A DNA stretch of 37,324 bases. Origin: Flavobacteriales bacterium. Its GTDB lineage: Bacteria; Bacteroidota; Bacteroidia; Flavobacteriales_D; Sanyastnellaceae. Below are positions 1-7,238 of this stretch, one piece after another. Below the pieces are notes generated by a model. That model ran no database searches. It saw nothing but the letters and a program-made list of their open reading frames with translations, and was not told the origin of the DNA. Numbering within the stretch: position 1 is the first letter of the stretch; every line of letters starts with the position of its first letter. The stretch lies in assembly GCA_016780385.1 (NCBI GenBank), contig JADHLY010000018.1, positions 1-37,324 on the forward strand, written 5' to 3'. The translations under genes and the position numbers were made by a program.

Positions 1-3000
1 CACCGTTGGTTTCAAAGTCGGCAAAATCCAAACCGATGGTGTTCACATCGGCTGAATTGTTTTCGCCGCCCACCGTCAGCCAGCTGTCGTAGGCCAGCAG
101 TGGATCCACGGGGAGCACGGCCGGGTTGAAGTTCACACTGAGTGCGCCCCCCAATTCGTTTTGGTAGAATGCCGTGGTGGTATTGATGGTCATGGGGACC
201 GAATCGAAACCGTACACTGCGACCAGTTGCTCTGTGGGATCTGCAAATTCTGCCCACACGCGGTATGTGGTCATGCCGCCCACGGTATTCTGTCCTACCA
301 CATCGTATCCGAGCTGTACGAAGCTGCTTTCGGCCACTTCGTCTTCATCGCAGATGCCGTCGTTGTCCGCATCGTTAAGGCAGTCACCGTCGCAGTCGAC
401 GTTGTCGGCTGCGGGATACGTGCAGGAACCGTCATCCACGGTGGCCGCGGAATTGTAGTTGCACGCGTCAGGATCTGTGCAGCCAGGCAAATCGCCCGTG
501 CAGAAGCTGATCGTCTCGGTCGAGCCGAAATCTCCTCCCGTTGCGACTGCGCTGCCTTCGACCGTAAGGGTGTAGCTGCCGTCGCCATAAGCGCAACAGA
601 TGCCGTCACCAAAGGTGTCATTGACCGTCAGGTCGTAACAGCCGTCAGGCAAGCAGAACAGCGTTTCGATGGTGCCTGACAGGCCCCCGTACTCTTCCGA
701 GGCAACGGTCGCGCCATCGGCGTCAGTCAAGAACCAGCTGAATTCGCCGGGATAGTTGTCCAAAACCACCGTCATGGTGAATGCCAATCCACCGATGATG
801 CAGCTTCCATCGTCCAGTGTGGCGTCTGCATCGTAGTTGCAGGCTTCCGGATCGGTGCATCCGCCGCATGAGCTGTTGTCGCCTCCACAAACGCCGCAAT
901 CGTCATTGAACAAGCAAGAGCCATCATCGATGGTCGCATCCGGGTCGTAGTTGCATGCTGCGGGCAACGTGCAGCCATTGCAGCTGAAGTCGCAAGTGCC
1001 GTTGTCAATTCCCGCTTCGGCATCGTAGTTACAGGCCGTGGGGTCTGTGCAACCGAAGTTGAGGTTGTCGGTGCAGAAATCCGTGCTCTCGCCGTCCCCA
1101 TAGTCTCCACCTGAAGCCAACGCCACACCGTCGACGGTGAGGGTGTAACCTCCGGGGGCATAGATGCCGTCTCCGAAGCTGTCTGAAATGGTGAAGGTGT
1201 AGCACCCATCACCGACGCAGACCGTCTCGTCGATGGTCACGTTGTCGGTGTCATAAGGACCGCCAGAAGCGACAATGCCTCCGAGGCTATCAGTCAAGGT
1301 CCAGGTGATCTCTTCGGGGTAGATGTCGGTGGTGATGCTGATGTCGATGGCGATTCCCTCGCCCACACAACTGCCATCGTCGATGGTCGCATCCGCATCG
1401 TAATTGCAGCTTTCGGGGTCGGTACAGCCATAGCAGCTATAGTCGCAACTGCCGTCATCCAGTAGGGCATCGGCATCGTAGTTACACGCTGTCGCATCCG
1501 TGCATCCAAAATCAGCGCCCGCGCAGAAAGTCGTGCTCTCCCCGGAGCCATAATCGCCGCCAGAGGCCAGTAATTCGCCGTCGACGGTGAGGGTGTAACC
1601 TCCGGGGGCGTAGATGCCGTCTCCAAAGCTGTCGGACATGGTGAAGGTGTAGCACCCATCACCGACACAGACCGTCTCGTCGATGGTCACATTGTCGGTG
1701 TCAAAAGGACCGCCGGAAGCGACAATGCCTCCGAGGCTGTCGGTCAAGGTCCAGGTGATCTCTTCGGGGAAGATGTCAGTGGTGATGCTGATGTCGATAC
1801 CCACACCTTCGCCCACACAACTGCCATCGTCAATGGTCGCGTCGGGGTCATAGTTGCAGCTTTCGGGGTCGGTACAACCGCCACAGGAACTGTTGTCGCC
1901 ATCGCAAACGCCACAGAGGTCGAGCGCCGCGCATGTTCCGTCATCCGCCGTGGCGTCGGGGTTGTAGTTGCATGCTGCAGCATCCGTACATCCATTGATT
2001 ACCCCGCCAATGCAGACATCCTGAATGGTCACATCGGCGACATAGGTCACGGTCCCGCCCGTGGCCCAACCATTCCAGATTTGCACGCTCCACGTACCAT
2101 CGCCGAGGAGTCCCGCGCTGCTCAAATCCAGAGAAGCCGTGTAGATCCCACTCGCGCTAATCGCCCAATCTCCGGGCCACAATGTGTAGTTGCCGAGGTC
2201 GGTACAGCCCGCTGAAACGGCATCACTGAACCCACCAAACTCGATGCAGTCTCCGCTGGGGCTTGAAATGACCATCAACATGTCACCCGCCCAGCTGCCA
2301 GAGCCACCGGTGAAATCCAAGGTGATGTCGAGTCCTGCTACTTCACCGGAACCTTCGAAAGTAACGGGTGTTCCAGCCGCGCCACCCGAGAGGGTCTCGT
2401 TGATTGTGAGGTCGGTGAAACAATCGCACACCCCTCCCGGAGGTGCGAAATAGCAAGAGCCATCATCAAAAGTGGCTTCGGCATCGAAGTTGCAGGCAGT
2501 CTCATCCGTGCAGCCGGAGCAACTTGAGCCGTCACCGGCGCAGACGCCGCAGATGTCAAAGTCAGCACAACTGCCGTCGTCGGTGGTGGCGTCGGGGTTG
2601 TAGTTACAGAAGGTGTCGTCCGTGCATCCCAAACAGCTGTAATCACAGGTTCCGTCATCGGCGATGGCTTCTGCGTCGTAGTTGCACGCCCCCGCGTCGG
2701 TGCAGCCGAGCACGATGTCGCCCACGCACACGTCGGAGGATTCGCTGGAGCCAAATTCACCGCCTGAGGCCAATACCAGATCGCCGATTCCAAACTCGTA
2801 GCCACCGGTTCCGTAGGCGCAGCACATTCCATCTCCGAAGCTGTCGAAGACGTTCAAAGTGAAGCAGCCGGATGCGACACAGCCGGTTTCGACCACAACA
2901 CCTGAACCCGCGTAAGGACCTCCGGACAGCACCGTATTGCCGTTGTCGTCGACTAAAGTCCAGGTGGTTTCGCCAGGGTAGTTATCCAAGGTGAGCGTCA

Positions 3001-4342
3001 TGGTGACGTCGACACCTTCGGAGTCCAGCGCGAAGCTGCTGCTGCTGGCATCGTTGGACGTGTTTTCGTCCGACCCACCGTTGGGGGCCGAGACTGCGGC
3101 ATTGAAGGTGTGGTCACCGTCTCCGGGCGATTGGCTCGGCAAGGTGATGATGTCGGTCTCACCAAACTCCAGTGATCCTGTCCAGGCATAAGTTTCAGCC
3201 GTCCCTCCGTCGATGTCGTAGGTGATCGTGGCAGAAGTGAGCACGTCCCCACCGTTGTTGAACAGCGTGATGGACGGGGTGACTTCAGCGTTGCACGAAA
3301 AGCCCGTCGGCGCATTGATGCTGAGGATGGCTGCATCGAGGTCGAAATCGGGCACAGCGGGCAAACACCCGTTGGAAGAGAGGATGCTGACACGGGTTCC
3401 GCCGGGTGCAAACAGGGCTTGCATGCGATCGCCTTGTCCTTGCGAGAAGACATTCATGCAGCCGTCATCCGAATAGTCCATGTAGTTCTGGACCATGTCT
3501 TCCGTGCTGCAACTGACGTGTCCAATGGCGCAACCGTAGTTGGCGCCATCAGACTCTGGGGTGTCCGCAACAAAGTCATCGGCTCCGCACCCGCCATCGC
3601 CCCACACATGTCGGAGGTTGAGCCAGTGACCGACCTCGTGGGTGGCGGTGCGGCCCAAGTTGTAGGCACCTGCGCCGGGGCCATCAATGCCCACGAATTG
3701 GTATCCGCATACAATGCCGTCGGTTGCGGCGTTGCCGCCGGGGAATTGGGCGTATCCCAACAATCCTCCACCGAGGTTGCACACCCAGAAATTCATGTAA
3801 TCGTCCCGGGGCCAAGCGTCTGAGCCGCCTTGGTCCGTGAACTTCACCGCATCACTGGAGCCGAATGATCCCGCAGTAGTGGGAACCCGCAAAATGCCAT
3901 CCGTCGGGGCCCCATTGGGGTCGCGGGTGGCAAGGCAGAATTCAATTTCTGTGTCTGCTGCCTGTGGCCAGATGTTGTCCTGGTCCGCATTCAGTCGGCG
4001 AAAATCGTCGTTGAGTACTTGCAGTTGCTCGAGAAGCTGGGCATCGGGTATGTTCTCCGTGCTGTTGGCGTAAACCACGTGGAACACCACCGGAATGGTG
4101 ACAACCACAGATTGCATCTGGGCACCGTTCGCCCGGGCTTCCTCCCGGGATTGTACAAATGCAGCGGTGTGTTGCTCGAGGTCTGCATGCCGCTTGGCAT
4201 AGGCAGCATCGAGCCCCATCATCTGCACATGTTTTTCATGGGTAGCGCAATCACGTTGGGTGGGCGCGGCGGGGACCTTGGTCTGTGCGAATGAGAAAAG
4301 GGTACCCAAAAGCAGGGTAGACGTCAGAAAGAAGTACTTCAT
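1..4342 (-). CDS. Secreted M43 (pappalysin-type) zinc metalloprotease with Cys-rich repeat modules, 3'-partial
   Basis: Translation on the minus strand from ATG 4342 stays open to base 1, about 1447 codons; the C-terminus is outside the window. Residues 1-20 form a signal peptide (MKYFFLTSTLLLGTLFSFAQ). The catalytic domain carries HEVGHWLNLRH (zinc ligands H235, H239, H245; catalytic E236) and a Met-turn NYMDY (M288), the metzincin arrangement of family M43. A CARDB-like beta domain follows (~335-430). Then come four related modules with the core 'DSFGDGI/M', one proprotein-convertase P-domain-like stretch (~637-770), and eleven 'GCTD..CNY..DA..DDGSC' repeats from ~residue 542. Such proteins are exported in Bacteroidota and usually end in a T9SS sorting domain, which I cannot see here. 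Likely role: extracellular or cell-surface proteolysis. The minus-strand frame was confirmed at five spaced points, so I see no frameshift. Confidence 0.9.
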   Translation of the reverse strand, partial: MKYFFLTSTLLLGTLFSFAQTKVPAAPTQRDCATHEKHVQMMGLDAAYAKRHADLEQHTAAFVQSREEARANGAQMQSVVVTIPVVFHVVYANSTENIPDAQLLEQLQVLNDDFRRLNADQDNIWPQAADTEIEFCLATRDPNGAPTDGILRVPTTAGSFGSSDAVKFTDQGGSDAWPRDDYMNFWVCNLGGGLLGYAQFPGGNAATDGIVCGYQFVGIDGPGAGAYNLGRTATHEVGHWLNLRHVWGDGGCGADDFVADTPESDGANYGCAIGHVSCSTEDMVQNYMDYSDDGCMNVFSQGQGDRMQALFAPGGTRVSILSSNGCLPAVPDFDLDAAILSINAPTGFSCNAEVTPSITLFNNGGDVLTSATITYDIDGGTAETYAWTGSLEFGETDIITLPSQSPGDGDHTFNAAVSAPNGGSDENTSNDASSSSFALDSEGVDVTMTLTLDNYPGETTWTLVDDNGNTVLSGGPYAGSGVVVETGCVASGCFTLNVFDSFGDGMCCAYGTGGYEFGIGDLVLASGGEFGSSESSDVCVGDIVLGCTDAGACNYDAEAIADDGTCDYSCLGCTDDTFCNYNPDATTDDGSCADFDICGVCAGDGSSCSGCTDETACNFDAEATFDDGSCYFAPPGGVCDCFTDLTINETLSGGAAGTPVTFEGSGEVAGLDITLDFTGGSGSWAGDMLMVISSPSGDCIEFGGFSDAVSAGCTDLGNYTLWPGDWAISASGIYTASLDLSSAGLLGDGTWSVQIWNGWATGGTVTYVADVTIQDVCIGGVINGCTDAAACNYNPDATADDGTCAALDLCGVCDGDNSSCGGCTDPESCNYDPDATIDDGSCVGEGVGIDISITTDIFPEEITWTLTDSLGGIVASGGPFDTDNVTIDETVCVGDGCYTFTMSDSFGDGIYAPGGYTLTVDGELLASGGDYGSGESTTFCAGADFGCTDATACNYDADALLDDGSCDYSCYGCTDPESCNYDADATIDDGSCVGEGIAIDISITTDIYPEEITWTLTDSLGGIVASGGPYDTDNVTIDETVCVGDGCYTFTISDSFGDGIYAPGGYTLTVDGVALASGGDYGDGESTDFCTDNLNFGCTDPTACNYDAEAGIDNGTCDFSCNGCTLPAACNYDPDATIDDGSCLFNDDCGVCGGDNSSCGGCTDPEACNYDADATLDDGSCIIGGLAFTMTVVLDNYPGEFSWFLTDADGATVASEEYGGLSGTIETLFCLPDGCYDLTVNDTFGDGICCAYGDGSYTLTVEGSAVATGGDFGSTETISFCTGDLPGCTDPDACNYNSAATVDDGSCTYPAADNVDCDGDCLNDADNDGICDEDEVAESSFVQLGYDVVGQNTVGGMTTYRVWAEFADPTEQLVAVYGFDSVPMTINTTTAFYQNELGGALSVNFNPAVLPVDPLLAYDSWLTVGGENNSADVNTIGLDFADFETNG
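1090..1886 (-). repeat. Intragenic tandem duplication, unit ~450 bp (150 codons)
   Basis: Bases ~1090-1436 and ~1540-1886 match at a fixed offset of 450 bp inside the metalloprotease gene. By eye the core (1131-1360 versus 1581-1810) differs at only about a dozen positions. Each unit encodes one 'TDSLGGIVASGGP...DSFGDGIYAPGGYTL' module plus neighbouring GCTD repeats. The offset is a multiple of three, so the reading frame is kept. Confidence 0.88.
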
Positions 4343-4452
4343 TTGAGCGATGTTGCTGGCAATCAGGCGTGGCACCCACAATATGCATCACGTATGTCAT
4401 TCAAGCCTAAGAATTATATGTCTGGTTCTCCCGGTATTTGTTTTTGCTGAGG

Positions 4453-4482
4453 TTGTGGGCATGATGATTTGGTGTAAATTTG
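4453..4482 (+). promoter_or_regulatory. Bacteroidota-type promoter of tRNA-Gly
   Basis: TTG at 4453-4455, a 19-nt spacer and TAAATTTG at 4475-4482 match the Bacteroidota primary sigma consensus (TTG / TAnnTTTG). The expected start is about 4 nt after the box, just upstream of the mature tRNA 5' end at 4492. Confidence 0.8.
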
Positions 4483-4491
4483 CCGTCCCAA

Positions 4492-4564
4492 GCGAGAATA
4501 GCTCAGTTGGTAGAGCACAACCTTGCCAAGGTTGGGGTCGCGAGTTCGAGTCTCGTTTCTCGCT
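4492..4564 (+). tRNA. tRNA-Gly (anticodon GCC)
   Basis: 73 nt. The acceptor stem GCGAGAA pairs with TTCTCGC (4557-4563), with discriminator T at 4564. The D-arm reads GCTCAGTTGGTAGAGC. The anticodon stem CAACC/GGTTG encloses loop TTGCCAA, giving anticodon GCC. The T-arm GCGAG/CTCGT encloses TTCGAGT. CCA is not encoded, so it must be added after transcription. It has its own promoter and is followed by a strong terminator. Confidence 0.97.
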
Positions 4565-4567
4565 CAT

Positions 4568-4598
4568 AAAAAGGGCACCTCTCAGAGGTGCCCTTTTT
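4568..4598. terminator. Bidirectional intrinsic terminator (tRNA-Gly / waaA)
   Basis: A perfect 15-bp inverted repeat (AAAAAGGGCACCTCT / AGAGGTGCCCTTTTT) around a single C gives a GC stem flanked by an A-run and a T-run. It can terminate the tRNA transcript on the plus strand and the waaA operon arriving on the minus strand. Confidence 0.92.
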
Positions 4599-4616
4599 CG
4601 TTGCTGATGTTTTTGG

Positions 4617-5876
4617 TCAGCGGGCTTTTTGCACGGTCACCGCGATGCGGTTTGTGGCACCAACGTGCTGGCTGACCCAACTTCGGGCTGAATCTCCAGC
4701 CCTTTTTCGGTCGTCGGGTGCTTCTATCCAAGACCGACAAGCCGCCTGCATGTCTTCCTCGCGATCGCACACCTGAAGGCCACCACATTGAGACAGCGCT
4801 GCGATTTCGCGAAAGCCCGCCACTTGAGGCCCGCACAGCACGGGCACGCCGAATGCGGCCGGCTCAAGCACATTGTGCACCCCTTGGCCCCACCCACCGC
4901 CTACGACTGCGAAGTCAGCGAGGCCGTATGCGTATTTCAGGACCCCCATTTCATCAAGGATGAGGCGCTGCCCAGAAGGCCGCGTACTCCGTTCATCCCA
5001 CGTGGACAGGGTGTCTGTATCGCCATGGGCCGACCAATCGGCGGCGCTTCGGCTGTTGATTTCATGTGGGGCCCAGAGAATGGCCCAGTTCGGGTGGTCG
5101 TCCAACGCGTTGAGCAGTGCGGACCACTCCGGCGGCCATGCGCTGCCGACGACAATGAGCTTTCGGTCTGCTTTCCAGCTTTCGATGCGGTCCAGGCGGG
5201 CGCGGACAGCAGGTGATGCCGTGCCGTGAACAGTCTCAGTGACCCTGTCTACCCTGGGGTCTCCTGTGACGGTCGCCGTGTGACCATATCGGGCAATGGC
5301 CTCCGCGGATGCCGCGTCCTGCACTTGCAGGGTCGATAGAAATTTCAGGTGTTTTCTGATGAAACCTCCTGCCCAGTTCAAAGGGTGGCGACCGGGGTCA
5401 AAGCGCGCAGCGACCAAATGAATTCGGGTGCCAGCGTCATGGAGGCCGCGGAGCATTTCGGGCCACAGCTCATATTTGATGAGCACGGTGTCCGAAATCT
5501 CCAGCGCGGTCGACCAGCGGCGCATGGAGCCCCGCGTGTCAAAGGGCAGATAGTCCACGTGGTCTGCGTCGGTTTCGCCCACGCCTTCAACGCCTGAAGG
5601 AGAGAAGAAGGTGAGCAAAATCGGGGTGCGAGGGTGTTGCCGTCGCCAAGCCGCGAGGATGGGCGCGCCTTGTTCGTATTCGCCGAGAGACGCGCAGTGC
5701 AGGTGCAGCCAAGGACCAGTCTTGCCCAGTTTCCTTGCGGTTTCTTCAGCCGCCATAAGCCGCCCTTGCCAACCTATCCTGCCCCGCCACGCGAGGCGTG
5801 CCTTGGGGTGTCCCAAAGCCGCGGCGAGCCACATACCGGCTTTCGAAAGTTGGATGGCGATGCGATAGAGGATCAA
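4617..5876 (-). CDS. waaA: 3-deoxy-D-manno-octulosonic acid (Kdo) transferase
   Basis: 419 aa, normal length for the family. WaaA/KdtA transfers Kdo from CMP-Kdo to the lipid A precursor at the cytoplasmic face of the inner membrane, starting the LPS core. The N-terminal membrane-anchoring helix (residues ~5-22) and the motif LHCASLGEYEQG (~59-70, with the conserved catalytic Glu at ~66) are diagnostic. The C-terminal GT-B half contains VVGGGWGQGVHNVLEPAAFG, the nucleotide-sugar binding segment. It is the last gene of a minus-strand run: the upstream barrel gene ends 16 nt before this start, so co-transcription is likely. The transcript should stop at the hairpin 4568-4598. Confidence 0.95.
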   Translation of the reverse strand: MILYRIAIQLSKAGMWLAAALGHPKARLAWRGRIGWQGRLMAAEETARKLGKTGPWLHLHCASLGEYEQGAPILAAWRRQHPRTPILLTFFSPSGVEGVGETDADHVDYLPFDTRGSMRRWSTALEISDTVLIKYELWPEMLRGLHDAGTRIHLVAARFDPGRHPLNWAGGFIRKHLKFLSTLQVQDAASAEAIARYGHTATVTGDPRVDRVTETVHGTASPAVRARLDRIESWKADRKLIVVGSAWPPEWSALLNALDDHPNWAILWAPHEINSRSAADWSAHGDTDTLSTWDERSTRPSGQRLILDEMGVLKYAYGLADFAVVGGGWGQGVHNVLEPAAFGVPVLCGPQVAGFREIAALSQCGGLQVCDREEDMQAACRSWIEAPDDRKRAGDSARSWVSQHVGATNRIAVTVQKAR

Positions 5877-5892
5877 ACCGCAGTCAATGGGG

Positions 5893-6669
5893 TCAATGGT
5901 AGTAATCGATATCGGTGGAGCGCGCCCGCAGGCGCAAAATCCAAGCGGCGAAAATGCCCACGGCCTGATCGGCCCTCGGTCCTGTATCCGCCGTCATGGT
6001 ATCGGCATTCCACACCCTGTTGGGCTGCATGCGGCCAAACCATCCCTCCAGGCCACATTGAAAACGGACAAGCCCATTGGGCGCGTCGTGCACGTAGCCC
6101 AGCCGCGGCATGGCGACCAGCCCTCCCGTGAGCCTGTCGTAGCCCTTCAAGTAGGGGTCCTCCAATTGGGTCACGCGGTTGCCCCGGTTTTGGAAGTGCA
6201 CCTTGTGCTCCCAAAAGCCCGCCTGGATTTCAATCAGGAAGCCGGAACCTTTGGGGAGAAAGGCCGCGGGAACAATCCGCCCGGCGGATACAGCCAGCAT
6301 CGTGCCGCGCTGCTGTGCGGTGACCAAGGCAATGCTTCCTTCGTTGTCAATGATGTATCCGCTTGAATTGCGCAGGTTGTCCAAAAGGCCTTCCTCTCGC
6401 ACCTCGGCACCGGTTTGAAAACGGTACTGCACCCCCCAGCGCCAGCCGGACTCTGTGAGCCGATAGGCCCCAAGGCCCACCGTGTTTGAAGGCCCGAACC
6501 GCTCAGCCAATTCTCCAGCGGGCACTTGTCCTCCCACGTGAATGACCGCTTGAAAACCTGAGGCAAAAGCGGGGTTCGGAGCCGGAGCATTTTGGCCACT
6601 GACCTGGGACAAGCCGCTGCCCAGCCAGAGGGTCAAGCCCAGCAGCGTGGTTCTGGTCAACGCGATCAT
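5893..6669 (-). CDS. Predicted outer-membrane beta-barrel protein, function unknown
   Basis: 258 aa with an N-terminal signal peptide (hydrophobic run ~5-24, probable cleavage after VSGQ). The mature part is rich in alternating polar/aromatic strands with glycine turns (for example GWRWGVQYRFQTGAEV and LVRFQCGLEGWFGRMQP), as expected of a small outer-membrane barrel. No enzyme motif is visible. Its start codon overlaps the stop of the upstream barrel gene (ATGA, 6666-6669), indicating translational coupling, and waaA follows 16 nt downstream. The context suggests an envelope or LPS-related role, which is inference only. Confidence 0.75.
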   Translation of the reverse strand: MIALTRTTLLGLTLWLGSGLSQVSGQNAPAPNPAFASGFQAVIHVGGQVPAGELAERFGPSNTVGLGAYRLTESGWRWGVQYRFQTGAEVREEGLLDNLRNSSGYIIDNEGSIALVTAQQRGTMLAVSAGRIVPAAFLPKGSGFLIEIQAGFWEHKVHFQNRGNRVTQLEDPYLKGYDRLTGGLVAMPRLGYVHDAPNGLVRFQCGLEGWFGRMQPNRVWNADTMTADTGPRADQAVGIFAAWILRLRARSTDIDYYH

Positions 6670-7235
6670 TTCAGGGGGATGGACAAGCCGACGGTGAAAT
6701 CGCTCAGCAGTGAGCCGCCGGTGAGCTGGGTAAACAAGGTCCAGTCCTTGTAGGTGTATCGCCCTCCGATGTGGCCGGCCAATTGCATTCCGCCAACGGT
6801 GCTGCCGGTATAGGCTTCGCTGGGAAATTGACCTCCAGCTGACCTGAAGCTATGGGCGAACCACGCAAGGGTCAGTCCCGCAAAAAAGTCGAAGGGTTCC
6901 GGGGCTATTTCCGTGAAATGGTAGTGCCCTTGCGCACCTACGCCCAAGAATTGATGCTGCCACGTACCACTTGGACCGCCTTCCTTATAACTGCGATAGC
7001 TTGCAATCAAGCCTGCAGAGATGTGCCCGTCGAGCGATTGTTCGAGCTCCACAAAGAGGGGGAGGCCGCGGTTGCTCATGCCAAGCCCGACGTTTACGAC
7101 ATCAAAACGGTCGGACACATTGCGGCCGCCCTGGCCGAAGCTCGGCAAGGAAGAGAGCAGGGCGAGGAGGAACAGCACCGCAGAGGAGGAGTGTCCATCA
7201 AACAGGCTTGAGTTAATTAGACGATTAAAAACCAT
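6666..7235 (-). CDS. Predicted outer-membrane beta-barrel protein, function unknown
   Basis: 189 aa. A hydrophobic signal (VLFLLALLSSLPSFGQ, ~20-35) is followed by a mature domain of short amphipathic strands ending GGSLLSDFTVGLSIPLK, a typical barrel-end pattern. The signal sits about 19 residues in, so the N-terminus is slightly long, but no later ATG precedes the signal. It is the first gene of the barrel-barrel-waaA run and overlaps the next gene by 4 nt. The start at 7235 lies only three bases from the divergent start at 7239, leaving almost no room for separate 5' leaders. I do not recognise a family. Confidence 0.75.
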   Translation of the reverse strand: MVFNRLINSSLFDGHSSSAVLFLLALLSSLPSFGQGGRNVSDRFDVVNVGLGMSNRGLPLFVELEQSLDGHISAGLIASYRSYKEGGPSGTWQHQFLGVGAQGHYHFTEIAPEPFDFFAGLTLAWFAHSFRSAGGQFPSEAYTGSTVGGMQLAGHIGGRYTYKDWTLFTQLTGGSLLSDFTVGLSIPLK

Positions 7236-7238
7236 GAT

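Noticed and set aside
770-2720. Regularly spaced, similar short blocks that look like a CRISPR array or intergenic repeats
   Set aside because: They are the DNA of in-frame GCTD..DDGSC protein repeats inside one open reading frame; the blocks differ from each other and the spacing varies in multiples of three.
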